Shown: piece after piece, positions 7,943 to 17,156 of the stretch
Layout: each line of letters begins with the position of its first letter
Position numbering within the stretch: position 1 is the stretch's first letter
DNA from: Cryomorphaceae bacterium BACL11 MAG-121001-bin54
GTDB lineage: Bacteria; Bacteroidota; Bacteroidia; Flavobacteriales; BACL11
DNA length: 64,000 nt
Direction: 5' to 3'
Assembly: GCA_905182255.1 (NCBI GenBank)
Contig: CAJJAH010000002.1
Location: 124,001 to 188,000, forward strand
Notes under the pieces: model-generated
What the model saw: only the letters and a program-made list of their open reading frames with translations
Told to the model about the DNA's origin: nothing
Database searches by the model: none
Made by a program: the position numbers and the translations under genes

Positions 7943-8425
7943 CTATTTTATGACTACTACAGGACAACTATTTGGTTCTGGAGAAACATTTACCCAAACA
8001 GTATCTGTACAGCTTGCTCCATAATTATCAGTGACAGTCAATTCAAATCCATAATTACCAGATTGAGCATCAAAATTTAAAACGGCATTTTTTCTAGTCT
8101 CATTAATATCAGCAACATTATTACCTGAAAATTGTTTCCAATAAAATTCCATGGAATCACTTTCATTATCAAATGACGCTGCAGCAGATAATACAACTGA
8201 CCTCATGTAAGTATCAGGATCGTTATCGTGAACAATTGTAATATCTAAACTTCTAGCTGCAATTTCTGCAGCTCTTTTTTCATCATTAATTATTTTTTCA
8301 GCTAAAGCTCTTTCTGACTCTGCCTTTGCAATTCTTTTACTATGACCATCCACAATACTATAAGTAAATAGGGATAAACATGCGAAAATTAGAATAACAG
8401 TTAGTGGGGTTTCGATTTTAGACAT
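7943..8425 (-). CDS. Membrane-anchored protein with a PKD/cadherin-like Ig domain
   Basis: A 160-residue protein I cannot name. It has one N-terminal membrane helix (about 8-25), a charged helical stretch likely to be coiled coil (about 28-58, rich in A, E, K and R), then one beta-sandwich domain (about 60-150). The domain shows PKD-like marks: SAAASFDNES, FYWKQFSG, YGFELTVTDNYGAS and DTVWVNV. It probably faces the periplasm. It stands alone with its own promoter and terminator. Role unknown. Confidence 0.75.
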   Translation of the reverse strand: MSKIETPLTVILIFACLSLFTYSIVDGHSKRIAKAESERALAEKIINDEKRAAEIAARSLDITIVHDNDPDTYMRSVVLSAAASFDNESDSMEFYWKQFSGNNVADINETRKNAVLNFDAQSGNYGFELTVTDNYGASCTDTVWVNVSPEPNSCPVVVIK

Positions 8426-8451
8426 CTATAATTTTTATTAGTTAATAAAAG

Positions 8452-8481
8452 CAAAGTTAATAAAATATTAGCAATAAGCAA
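8452..8481 (-). promoter_or_regulatory. Promoter of the PKD-like protein gene
   Basis: Minus-strand TTG (8479-8481), a 19-base spacer and TAACTTTG (8452-8459), 26 bases before the ATG at 8425. Confidence 0.7.
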
Positions 8482-8614
8482 GTTACATGTAAACTTTAGC
8501 AATAAATCAGAAATTATAATAAAAAATATCAATAATCAATAACTCTAATTTACTAAAAATAAATAAATAAAAAGTAAAATATTGTTCTTTATAATTTTAT
8601 AACAAAAATAAGAT

Positions 8615-8622
8615 TAATTTCG
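8615..8622 (+). promoter_or_regulatory. Likely -7 box of typA
   Basis: TAATTTCG resembles TAnnTTTG with one change, 17 bases before the ATG at 8640. No clear TTG at -33. Confidence 0.45.
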
Positions 8623-8639
8623 CCGCCTAAATTTTTAAT

Positions 8640-10409
8640 ATGCAATCAATCAGAAATGTAGCAATTATTGCCCATGTCGATCACGGAAAAACTACCTTAG
8701 TTGATAAAATTATTGACCAATGTAAAGTTCTTGACGAAAGAAAAGAAAGAACAGAATTATTGTTAGATAACAATGATTTAGAAAGAGAAAGAGGGATTAC
8801 TATCCTTTCTAAAAATGTATCAGTCAATTACAATGGTGTCAAAATCAATGTAATTGATACTCCAGGCCATGCTGATTTTGGAGGTGAGGTTGAAAGGGTA
8901 CTTAAAATGGCTGATGGCGTTCTATTATTAGTTGATGCTTTTGAGGGAGCTATGCCACAGACAAGATTTGTACTTAGTAAAGCAATTGAATTAGGATTAA
9001 AACCTATAGTTGTTGTAAATAAGGTAGATAAAGAAAATTGTACTCCTGATTTAGTACAAGATGCAATTTTTGACCTAATGTTTAATTTGGATGCTTCTGA
9101 AGATCAGTTAGATTTTGTTACAATTTTTGGCTCATCTAAACAAGGATGGATGAGTTTGGATTGGAAAGATAAAAAGGATGATATTACTGAATTATTAGAT
9201 GTTGTAATTTCTGAAATTCCTGCAGCTCCATATAATGAAGGAACTCCACAAATGCAGATAACATCCTTGGATTACTCTAAATTTGTTGGACGTATTGCAA
9301 TTGGACGTATTTTTAGAGGAGATTTGGTTGAGGGAAAGGATTATATACTCTGCAAAGCTGATGGTGTGCGAAAAAAGGTAAGAATTAAAGAATTACATGT
9401 ATTTGAAGGTATGGGTAAAATACAAGTAAAAACAGCTCGAGCTGGTGATATTTGTTCTATGGTTGGTATTGATGATTTTGAAATTGGAGATACTTTAGCT
9501 GACTTAGATAACCCTGAAGAATTACCAAGAATATCTATTGATGAGCCTACTATGAGTATGCTCTTTACAATTAATAATTCTCCATTTTTCGGCAAGGAAG
9601 GGAAGTATTGTACTTCTCGTCATCTAAGAGATAGATTATATAAAGAATTAGAGAAAAATTTAGCACTAAAAGTTGAAGATGGAACTTCTGAAGAAAAGTT
9701 TAACGTGTTTGGCAGAGGGATCCTTCACTTGTCAGTACTAATTGAAACTATGCGAAGAGAAGGCTTTGAGTTACAAGTTGGTAAGCCACAAGTTATATAC
9801 AAAGAAATTGATGGCAAGAAATGTGAGCCTATGGAAACGTTAGTTATTGATGTTCCTGCTGAATTTTCAGGAAAAGCAATTGATTTAGTTACACAAAGAA
9901 AGGGAGATATGTTGGTAATGGAGCCAAAAGGAGATTTACAACATTTAGAATTTGACATACCTTCAAGAGGATTAATTGGATTAAGGAATAATATGCTTAC
10001 TGCAACTGCTGGGAACGCAATTATGACACACAGATTCAGAGAGTATGGACCTCATAAAGGAGAGATTGCTGAGCGTATGAAAGGTTCATTAATTTCAATG
10101 GAAGCAGGAAGCTCAACAGCTTTTTCAATTGGAAAATTACAGGATAGAGGAAAATTCTTTATCTCACCAGGAACAGCTATTTATAAAGGACAAGTAATTG
10201 GAGAAAATAGTCGTGAAGATGATTTAGATATTAATGTTATTAAAGGAAAGCAATTAACTAATATGCGTAAATCAGGTACTGATGCTACAATTGTAATTGC
10301 ACCTAAAATTGATTTTTCATTAGAAGAAAGTATGGAATATATTCAAGCTGATGAGTATTTAGAAGTTACGCCAGAATCATTAAGAATGCGTAAAATTAAT
10401 TACAGATAA
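8640..10409 (+). CDS. typA: Translational GTPase TypA/BipA
   Basis: A ribosome-binding GTPase related to EF-G, involved in ribosome assembly and stress growth. It is 589 residues, normal for the family. G1 is AHVDHGKT (11-18), G2 lies in RERGITI, G3 is DTPGHADFGGEVER, and G4 is NKVDKE. The EF-G-like domains and the BipA-specific C-terminal region (SRGLIGLRN, GPHKGEIAERMKGSLISME) are intact. It is a single-gene transcript ended by the hairpin at 10432-10459. Confidence 0.97.
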   Translation: MQSIRNVAIIAHVDHGKTTLVDKIIDQCKVLDERKERTELLLDNNDLERERGITILSKNVSVNYNGVKINVIDTPGHADFGGEVERVLKMADGVLLLVDAFEGAMPQTRFVLSKAIELGLKPIVVVNKVDKENCTPDLVQDAIFDLMFNLDASEDQLDFVTIFGSSKQGWMSLDWKDKKDDITELLDVVISEIPAAPYNEGTPQMQITSLDYSKFVGRIAIGRIFRGDLVEGKDYILCKADGVRKKVRIKELHVFEGMGKIQVKTARAGDICSMVGIDDFEIGDTLADLDNPEELPRISIDEPTMSMLFTINNSPFFGKEGKYCTSRHLRDRLYKELEKNLALKVEDGTSEEKFNVFGRGILHLSVLIETMRREGFELQVGKPQVIYKEIDGKKCEPMETLVIDVPAEFSGKAIDLVTQRKGDMLVMEPKGDLQHLEFDIPSRGLIGLRNNMLTATAGNAIMTHRFREYGPHKGEIAERMKGSLISMEAGSSTAFSIGKLQDRGKFFISPGTAIYKGQVIGENSREDDLDINVIKGKQLTNMRKSGTDATIVIAPKIDFSLEESMEYIQADEYLEVTPESLRMRKINYR

Positions 10410-10431
10410 ACAACATAAAATATAGATATAT

Positions 10432-10459
10432 AAATGGAGGTGTAAAAGCCTCCATTTTT
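10432..10459 (+). terminator. Intrinsic terminator of typA
   Basis: AAATGGAGG (10432-10440) pairs with CCTCCATTT (10449-10457), followed by T residues. Its tail abuts the -7 box of the next gene. Confidence 0.85.
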
Positions 10460-10461
10460 AT

Positions 10462-10469
10462 TATCTTTG
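10462..10469 (+). promoter_or_regulatory. -7 box of the 10490-13985 operon
   Basis: TATCTTTG fits TAnnTTTG, 20 bases before the ATG at 10490 and only two bases after the typA terminator. Confidence 0.6.
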
Positions 10470-10489
10470 AATTTCATAAATCTAAAAAC

Positions 10490-10912
10490 ATGAAAGATAA
10501 CAAAAAGGCATCAAAAACTAATAAGCAGAAAAAACATAAGTCAATTACAGAAGTACTCTTTACGTTTTATGCTTTTATTTTATTTACATTAGGTGTTTTA
10601 GTAGTGTTTTTTACTGAAGAATTTGATTTACTTGATTTAAGAGGTGATACAGGTAAAATTTCTTATATATTTTTAAAGTTTATTGGAAGCTTTGAGCTTT
10701 TAGCTAGTTTTTCAATATTTAGTCTTAGAAAATTAAATGGACGCGTTATTTACTACACAGTAGTTGGTTTAATTATTGCTGGATTTATTAACCTTTACTT
10801 ACTATCTTCATTAAACGAGTATATTACTTTACCATCTGTATATTTTATTTTTCAGGCAATAGTTCAACTTTCTTTCTTTTTTGTTCTTTTTGATCAAGCA
10901 AAAAGGAAATAA
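10490..10912 (+). CDS. Small four-helix membrane protein, function unknown
   Basis: A 140-residue protein. A lysine-rich cytosolic N-terminus (about 1-18) precedes four predicted membrane helices (about 22-42, 62-78, 88-106 and 114-134), ending in a basic tail (DQAKRK). I recognise no family. It is first in a three-gene operon: its stop overlaps the start of the flavoprotein gene as TAATG, and that gene overlaps the ABC-F gene as ATGA. The context gives no firm function. Confidence 0.7.
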   Translation: MKDNKKASKTNKQKKHKSITEVLFTFYAFILFTLGVLVVFFTEEFDLLDLRGDTGKISYIFLKFIGSFELLASFSIFSLRKLNGRVIYYTVVGLIIAGFINLYLLSSLNEYITLPSVYFIFQAIVQLSFFFVLFDQAKRK

Positions 10913-12114
10913 TGAAAATAGCAGTAATTGGTGGTGGTGCCGCAGGATTTATGGCAGCTATTACTGCAAAAGAAACTAATCCGAAAGCAAAAGTTACTAT
11001 CTTTGAAAAAACAGACAAAGTACTTGCAAAAGTAAAAGTATCAGGAGGAGGCAGGTGCAATGTTACTAATGCAACGTTTAGTATTTCCCAGCTAATAAAA
11101 AATTACCCTAGGGGAGGAAGAGAACTCAAAAAATCATTCAATCACTTTTTTACATCCGATACTGTTAAATGGTTTGAAAGTAGAGGAGTAATCTTGAAAA
11201 CAGAATCAGATAACAGAATGTTTCCATTAAGTAATAGTTCTCAGACTATTGTTGATCTATTACTTGATACAGCTGAAAATTTATCAATTAGGCTTTCTTA
11301 TAAAAGTAAAATTAATTCCATAAAAACTAATGAAAATGGAATAATTCTATCCGTTAATGGAGAAACTCTTATTTTTGATAAAGTAATAATTGCAAGTGGA
11401 GGAAGCCCTAAAGAAAGTGGATTGGATTGGTTGAAAAAATTGGGATACAAAATTATAAGTCCAGTGCCTTCATTGTTTACATTTAATATGCCTAAAAACC
11501 CAATAACTGAACTTATGGGACTTAGCGTGCTTAATGTAACATCAAGCATCAAAGGAAGTAAATTAAAGCAGACAGGACCTCTTTTGATTACCCATTGGGG
11601 AATGAGCGGGCCAGCAATACTTAAACTATCTGCTTGGGGAGCTCAGGATTTGGCAAAGAAAAACTATAATTTTAGCGTACAGGTAAATTGGTTAGCAATA
11701 AATGAAGAGGAGCTAAGAAGTCAGCTTAGTAATATTACTTCAAGTAGGAAACAAATATACAAGCACAATCCTTTAGAAATCCCTAAGCGATTATGGCATT
11801 TTATGTTGAATAAATTAGAAATAGCTGAAAATCAAATTTGGAATGAGTTAGCTAAAAAGAAAAAAAACCGACTTATAAATATGCTTTTAAATGATGAGTT
11901 TGAAGTAAAAGGGAAAACAACTTTTAAAGAAGAGTTTGTAAGTTGTGGAGGGATAGATTTATCAGAAATAAATATGCAAACTATGCAAAGTAACCGCCAC
12001 AAAGGAATTTACTTTGCAGGAGAATTATTAAATATTGATGGTGTAACTGGAGGGTTTAACTTTCAGGCCGCTTGGACAACAGGTTACTTGGCTGGAAAAA
12101 ATAGTGCATTATGA
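10912..12114 (+). CDS. HI0933/BaiN-type NAD(P)/FAD-dependent oxidoreductase
   Basis: A 400-residue flavoprotein of the HI0933 family. An N-terminal FAD-binding Rossmann motif GGGAAGFMAA (about 8-17) is followed by the family signature SGGGRCNVTN (about 44-53). The middle has TGPLLITHWGMSGPA. The C-terminal FAD-binding block reads GIYFAGELLNIDGVTGGFN. Members include bile-acid reductase BaiN, but most have unknown substrates; here the substrate cannot be deduced. It overlaps both neighbours, so the three genes are translated together. Confidence 0.9.
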   Translation: MKIAVIGGGAAGFMAAITAKETNPKAKVTIFEKTDKVLAKVKVSGGGRCNVTNATFSISQLIKNYPRGGRELKKSFNHFFTSDTVKWFESRGVILKTESDNRMFPLSNSSQTIVDLLLDTAENLSIRLSYKSKINSIKTNENGIILSVNGETLIFDKVIIASGGSPKESGLDWLKKLGYKIISPVPSLFTFNMPKNPITELMGLSVLNVTSSIKGSKLKQTGPLLITHWGMSGPAILKLSAWGAQDLAKKNYNFSVQVNWLAINEEELRSQLSNITSSRKQIYKHNPLEIPKRLWHFMLNKLEIAENQIWNELAKKKKNRLINMLLNDEFEVKGKTTFKEEFVSCGGIDLSEINMQTMQSNRHKGIYFAGELLNIDGVTGGFNFQAAWTTGYLAGKNSAL

Positions 12115-13985
12115 ATTTATTAGCTGTAGAGAATTTAGGCAAAAATTTTGGAGAAAGAATCCTTTTTGAAGGGCTAAGTTTTGGCTTATCCAAAGGGGAT
12201 AAAGTTGCCCTAATTGCCAATAATGGAACAGGAAAATCATCAATGTTAAAAATATTGGCAGGACAAGATTCCGCAGATGAAGGAGAAGTGATTTTTAGGA
12301 AGGAATGTAAAATTTCTTATCTATCTCAAGATGCTATATTTGATGATAAATTAACTATAAATGAACTTATAAATAGTGCTCATAATAAAATAAGCATCCT
12401 AGTAAAAGATTATGAAAAAGCAGTAGAAAATCATAGCAATAAGGGAAGTTCACAAACTGAAAAATTGGTAGAAGAACTTACTGCTAAAATGGAGCAAGAA
12501 AATGCTTGGGATTACCAAAGGAGAAGTGAGCAAATACTTTCAAAATTTAACATCAAAAATCTTCAGCAAAAAGTAGGTGCTTTATCAGGTGGGCAAAAGA
12601 AAAGACTATCCCTTGCACTTTTATTATTAGAAAATGCAGACATATTACTTTTAGATGAGCCAACCAATCATTTAGATATATCAATGATAGAATGGTTAGA
12701 GAAATATTTACAACAACAAAACATTACTGTTTTAATGGTAACTCACGATAGGTATTTCTTGGAGCGAGTTTGTAATAATATTATGGAATTAGAAGGAGGA
12801 AACCTATATCATCATAAAGGGAATTTTTCTTATTTCTTAGAAAAAAGAGCCGAAAGAGAAAGTAATTTTGATGTAGAGATTGGAAAGGCACAAAAGCTTA
12901 TGAAAAAAGAGCTTGAATGGATAAGAAGGTCTCCTAAAGCAAGAACTACAAAATCAAAAGCTAGAATAGATAACTTTGATAAAATAAAGAAAAAAGCAAG
13001 TTCCAAAAGAATAACACAAGAGCTTAATATTGATGTAAAGATGGATAGGATGGGAGGTAAAATTCTAGAGTTAAAAAACATTAAAAAGAATTATGATGAC
13101 TTAACTATTCTTAAAGGTTTTGACTACACCTTCAAAAAGGGAGAGCGCATAGGAATACTAGGTAAAAATGGAGTAGGAAAGAGTACATTTTTAAATATCA
13201 TAACAGGAAGAGAAAAGCCTGATAGTGGCAAAATCAATGTAGGAGAAACTATAAATTATGGTTATTTCACTCAAGGAGGTTTAGACACTGATGAAGATAG
13301 AAGAGTAATAACCGTACTTAAAGATATTGCAGAGTTTATTGTAATGTCAGATAATAGAAAAGTAAGTGCTTCACAGTTATTAGAACACTTTATGTTTACC
13401 CCAGAAATGCAATTCACTGAAGTTAAAAGATTAAGTGGTGGGGAAAGAAGAAGGTTATATTTACTAACTGTTCTAATGAAAAATCCTAATTTCTTGATAT
13501 TAGATGAACCAACCAATGATTTGGACTTACTTACCTTAACTAAATTAGAAGAATTCCTTTTGCAATACAAAGGGTGTTTGATACTGGTATCACATGATAG
13601 GTTCTTTATGGATAAATTAACAGAGCACCTTTTTGTATTTAAAGGAAATGGGGAAATAGAGGATCACTATTGTACCTATTCTCAATATCGTGAAAAAGAA
13701 ATAGCACAAGAAAAAGAATTCAAAAAAATACAACACTTAGAGAAGGAAAACTCAAAAATTAAAGCTGTTAGAAAGAAACTTTCTTTTAATGAGCAATATG
13801 AATACACTAATTTGGAGAAAGAAATACAAAATTTAGAAGAAGAAAAATTAGAACTTGAAAGTAATATACAGATTCCTAATATTGAATTAGCTGAAATGAT
13901 GAAAAAAAGTGAACGACTAGGCATAGTAATAAATCTTATTGATGAAAAAGAAATGAGATGGTTGGAGCTTGATGATATGCAGTAA
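12111..13985 (+). CDS. ABC-F family ATPase (Uup-like)
   Basis: A 624-residue soluble protein with two ABC ATPase domains and no membrane segments. Domain 1 has Walker A ANNGTGKS (36-43), signature LSGGQKKR and LLLDEPTNHLD. Domain 2 has GKNGVGKS, LSGGERRR and LILDEPTNDLD. The inter-domain linker is highly basic. The C-terminal 90 residues form a charged coiled coil as in Uup. ABC-F proteins act on the ribosome, and Uup affects ribosome function and transposon excision. Antibiotic resistance is not implied by the sequence. Confidence 0.92.
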   Translation: MNLLAVENLGKNFGERILFEGLSFGLSKGDKVALIANNGTGKSSMLKILAGQDSADEGEVIFRKECKISYLSQDAIFDDKLTINELINSAHNKISILVKDYEKAVENHSNKGSSQTEKLVEELTAKMEQENAWDYQRRSEQILSKFNIKNLQQKVGALSGGQKKRLSLALLLLENADILLLDEPTNHLDISMIEWLEKYLQQQNITVLMVTHDRYFLERVCNNIMELEGGNLYHHKGNFSYFLEKRAERESNFDVEIGKAQKLMKKELEWIRRSPKARTTKSKARIDNFDKIKKKASSKRITQELNIDVKMDRMGGKILELKNIKKNYDDLTILKGFDYTFKKGERIGILGKNGVGKSTFLNIITGREKPDSGKINVGETINYGYFTQGGLDTDEDRRVITVLKDIAEFIVMSDNRKVSASQLLEHFMFTPEMQFTEVKRLSGGERRRLYLLTVLMKNPNFLILDEPTNDLDLLTLTKLEEFLLQYKGCLILVSHDRFFMDKLTEHLFVFKGNGEIEDHYCTYSQYREKEIAQEKEFKKIQHLEKENSKIKAVRKKLSFNEQYEYTNLEKEIQNLEEEKLELESNIQIPNIELAEMMKKSERLGIVINLIDEKEMRWLELDDMQ

Positions 13986-14125
13986 TATTTCTTAAAATAC
14001 TTATTATATTAAGCTGTTAATAAATATTAAATTTTAAGAATTAAATATTTCATTTTTGAGTTAATTAAATACTTATAATTGCAACTAGTTTTTTACTCTT
14101 TATTAGTTCATTCAAATAAAGAACA

Positions 14126-14230
14126 TTTAAAAAGGATAATGGGAATCGTGTGAAAATCACGAACTGTTGCGCAACTGTAAATGGCACTATAATTTCATAA
14201 GTAGCTATAAGTCAGACACATACCTTTTAA
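14126..14230 (+). promoter_or_regulatory. Cobalamin (AdoCbl-type) riboswitch upstream of nrdB-nrdA
   Basis: The conserved core is readable: GGGAATCGTGTGAAAATCACG (split around 14141-14161), then CTG..GCGCAACTGTAA at 14164-14180, and the 3' strand AGTCAGACACATACC at 14210-14224. The outer stem P1 is formed by AAAAGG(A)TA near 14131 with TACCTTTT at 14221. A further imperfect hairpin (AATCTgCTTT 14238-14247 with AAAGtaAGATT 14255-14265) has no T run, so control is more likely at translation or by another structure. This leader explains the 385-base gap before nrdB; 13986-14125 holds nothing else I can support. Confidence 0.9.
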
Positions 14231-14370
14231 TAAAAAGAATCTGCTTTCGCATAAAAAGTAAGATTGTAATGTATTTGTGTGTGTGTAAATTCACCTCTAT
14301 AATTATTATCTAGCTGTTTATAAAGCATAGTAAACTACTTATTTATTATTAACTTAAAGATTAAAATAAT

Positions 14371-15345
14371 ATGGGAATTTTTGACTATCGAAGAAATTAT
14401 AAACCATTTGAGTACCCAGAAGTACTTGAATTTACAGATGCAATAAATAAATCATTTTGGGTACACTCTGAAGTAGATTTTACTGCTGACACACAAGATT
14501 TTTTATCTCATCTAAATGAGGCTGAACAAAATTCAATTAAAAATGCATTATTAGCAATTGCACAGATTGAAGTTTCTGTTAAAACATTCTGGGGAAACCT
14601 TTACAACCATTTACCTAAACCAGAGTTTAATGGCTTAGGGAGTACTTTTGCAGAATGTGAGTTTAGACACTCTGAAGCTTATTCTAGACTCTTAGAAGTG
14701 CTTGGTTATAATGATGAATTTGAGGATTTAATTAGTATTCCAATCATAAAGGAAAGAGTTGATTATTTACAAAGTGCATTATCTCACGCTAATTCTGATG
14801 ACAAGAAACAATACGCAAATACACTTATATTATTTTCTATTCTAATTGAGAATGTATCTTTATTTAGTCAGTTTGCTATTATTCTTTCATTTACACGATT
14901 TAAGGGATACATGAAAAACGTAAGTAATATTATAGCATGGACATCAATAGATGAACAATTACATGCAAATGCTGGTATCTATATTGTTAATAAGATAAAA
15001 GAAGAAAACCCTGAATTTTTTGATTCTGAAAGCATAAATAAAATAAGATTAATGGTAAAGGAATCAATTGATATTGAGAGCAGATTACTAGATTGGATAT
15101 TTGAACAAGGAGAGTTAGAGTTTATTAACAAAATAGACCTACTTAACTTTATGAAGTACCGTACTGATGAAAGTTTAGTAAAAATAGGAATTGAACCAGT
15201 ATTTAATATTCCTTTTGAAGCATATCAACCAATGGCATGGTTTGAGAAAGAGGTGTTTTCAAATAGTATGGATGACTTTTTTGCCAAAAGACCCGTTGAC
15301 TATACTAAGCATGATAAAAGCATTACAGCGTCAGATTTATTTTAA
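14371..15345 (+). CDS. nrdB: Class I ribonucleotide reductase, small (radical) subunit
   Basis: Builds the metal-tyrosyl radical that drives reduction of NDPs to dNDPs. It is 324 residues. Metal ligands are readable: E67 (in place of the D84 of E. coli), E97, H100, E160, E195 and H198. The radical tyrosine Y104 follows H100 by four residues, as in canonical R2. There is no N-terminal ATP-cone of the kind some flavobacterial NrdB proteins carry. A cobalamin riboswitch precedes it and nrdA follows 15 bases later. The carboxylate E67 is as in Chlamydia-type R2, but the tyrosine is retained. Confidence 0.95.
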   Translation: MGIFDYRRNYKPFEYPEVLEFTDAINKSFWVHSEVDFTADTQDFLSHLNEAEQNSIKNALLAIAQIEVSVKTFWGNLYNHLPKPEFNGLGSTFAECEFRHSEAYSRLLEVLGYNDEFEDLISIPIIKERVDYLQSALSHANSDDKKQYANTLILFSILIENVSLFSQFAIILSFTRFKGYMKNVSNIIAWTSIDEQLHANAGIYIVNKIKEENPEFFDSESINKIRLMVKESIDIESRLLDWIFEQGELEFINKIDLLNFMKYRTDESLVKIGIEPVFNIPFEAYQPMAWFEKEVFSNSMDDFFAKRPVDYTKHDKSITASDLF

Positions 15346-15360
15346 AATATTTAAGAAATT

Positions 15361-17007
15361 ATGGAAAGATATTGGTGGAAGAATAAAGAAAGTGAGCAAA
15401 TATTAAATAGGGGTTATTTGTTAAAAGGAGAAACTGTTGAAGGAGCAATAGACAGAATATGTACAGCAGCTGCAAAAAACTTATTTAGACCTGAGCTCAA
15501 GGAAGGATTTAAGGAGCTAATTGAAAGAGGATGGATGAGTTTAAGCTCACCAATATGGGCCAATATGGGTACAGAAAGAGGATTACCGATTTCGTGTTTC
15601 AATGTACATATTCCTGATAGGATAGAGGATATTACTCATAAATTAGGTGAGGTAATTATGCAAACAAAAATAGGTGGAGGAACATCTGGTTATTTTGGTG
15701 CTATGCGTGAGAGAGGAAGTGCTGTAAAAGATAATGGAAAGAGTAGTGGGGCAGTAAGTTTTATGAAATTATTTGATACTACTATGGATACTATCTCTCA
15801 AGGAGGGGTTAGAAGAGGAGCATTTGCTGCTTACTTAGATATTGATCACCCGGATATTGAAGAGTTTATGCAGATTAAGAGTATAGGAAGTCCAATTCAA
15901 AATCTATTTTATGCAGTTTGTGTACCTGATTACTGGATGAATGAAATGATAGAAGGAGATCTAGAAAAGAGAAAAATATGGGCTAAAGTTTTAGAAAATC
16001 GCCAACAAAAAGGATTGCCATATATATTTTTCTCAGATAACGTAAACCGAAACAAGCCTCAAGTATATAAAGATAAGGGAATGATGATTAATGCAAGTAA
16101 TCTCTGTTCGGAGATTGCTTTGCCCTCAAGTATTGATGAGTCTTTTATTTGCTGTTTATCATCATTAAATTTAGAGGCATATGATGAATGGAAAGATACA
16201 GAAGCTGTAAAATTAGCAACTTTCTTCTTGGATGCAGTACTTGAAGAGTTTATTAAAAAAACAGAAGGTAATTATTATTTAAAAAACGCGCAAAACTTTG
16301 CAAAAAGACATAGAGCATTAGGCTTAGGAGTATTAGGATGGCATTCATATTTACAAAAAAATATGATTCCATTTGAGGGAATGAAAGCAAAACAATTAAC
16401 AGAATCTATATTTAAAGAAATAAGCGAGAAAGCTGAAAAAGCAACTGTAGAATTGGCAAGGATTTATGGTGAACCAGAGTTACTAAAAGGATATGGAAGA
16501 AGAAATACTACACTTATGGCAATTGCACCAACTACTTCTTCATCAGCTATACTAGGACAGACATCTCCAGGTATAGAGCCTTTTTACAGTAATTTCTACA
16601 AAGTTGGATTAGCGAAAGGAAATTTTATGCGTAAAAATAAATACCTAGAAAAACTATTGATTGAAAAAGAAATTGATAATGAAGAGGTATGGAGGGGTAT
16701 AATGCTGAATAATGGTAGTGTTAGTCATATAAATGAACTTTCTGATGATGAAAAGGAAGTATTTAAAACTTTTAAGGAAATTAGTCAGCTTGAAATTATC
16801 CAACAAGCATCTATTCGTCAGAAATATATAGATCAAGCACAAAGTTTAAATATAAACATCCCGTCTACTGTACCAATTAAAGAAGTAAACAACCTAATAA
16901 TTGAAGCTTGGAAACTGGGAGTAAAAACACTCTATTATCAAAGAAGTCAAAGTGTTTCTAAAGAAATGGTAACTAATTTAGTTTCATGCAAAAGCTGTGA
17001 GGGATAA
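15361..17007 (+). CDS. nrdA: Class I ribonucleotide reductase, large (catalytic) subunit, no ATP-cone
   Basis: Reduces ribonucleotides using a thiyl radical. It is 548 residues, much shorter than E. coli NrdA (about 760), because the N-terminal ATP-cone is missing. Key residues are C79 (ISCFN), the active-site N247-x-C249-x-E251 (NLCSE), a C264/C265 pair as redox partner of C79, and the C-terminal C543-x-x-C546 that receives electrons from thioredoxin. Short NrdA forms are common in flavobacteria. Being in one operon with nrdB, it should be under the same B12-sensing leader. Confidence 0.95.
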   Translation: MERYWWKNKESEQILNRGYLLKGETVEGAIDRICTAAAKNLFRPELKEGFKELIERGWMSLSSPIWANMGTERGLPISCFNVHIPDRIEDITHKLGEVIMQTKIGGGTSGYFGAMRERGSAVKDNGKSSGAVSFMKLFDTTMDTISQGGVRRGAFAAYLDIDHPDIEEFMQIKSIGSPIQNLFYAVCVPDYWMNEMIEGDLEKRKIWAKVLENRQQKGLPYIFFSDNVNRNKPQVYKDKGMMINASNLCSEIALPSSIDESFICCLSSLNLEAYDEWKDTEAVKLATFFLDAVLEEFIKKTEGNYYLKNAQNFAKRHRALGLGVLGWHSYLQKNMIPFEGMKAKQLTESIFKEISEKAEKATVELARIYGEPELLKGYGRRNTTLMAIAPTTSSSAILGQTSPGIEPFYSNFYKVGLAKGNFMRKNKYLEKLLIEKEIDNEEVWRGIMLNNGSVSHINELSDDEKEVFKTFKEISQLEIIQQASIRQKYIDQAQSLNINIPSTVPIKEVNNLIIEAWKLGVKTLYYQRSQSVSKEMVTNLVSCKSCEG

Positions 17008-17117
17008 GCTCTAAACTTCTTTGTATAAGAAGAAAATCATAATTTTATTACAAGACTAAAGTTGAAATTAGTTTATAACAATATGTCTGATTTTAAAAAT
17101 TCTTAAACAAATTATAT

Positions 17118-17125
17118 TAAGTTTG
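17118..17125 (+). promoter_or_regulatory. -7 box of the T9SS cargo gene
   Basis: TAAGTTTG fits TAnnTTTG, 31 bases before the ATG at 17157. Confidence 0.5.
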
Positions 17126-17156
17126 TAATTAATTAAATATTATTTAACAAACTAAA

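Noticed and set aside
12111-13985. Antibiotic-resistance ABC-F protein
   Set aside because: The C-terminal coiled coil and linker resemble Uup. No resistance-specific inter-domain arm can be recognised by eye.
15191-15406. 71-codon frame bridging nrdB and nrdA
   Set aside because: An out-of-frame copy of the nrdB end and nrdA start. Both real genes have complete motifs in their own frames.
17016-17032. Hairpin CTTCTT/AAGAAG after nrdA as a terminator
   Set aside because: No T run follows it, and the six-pair stem is weak, so it was not listed.
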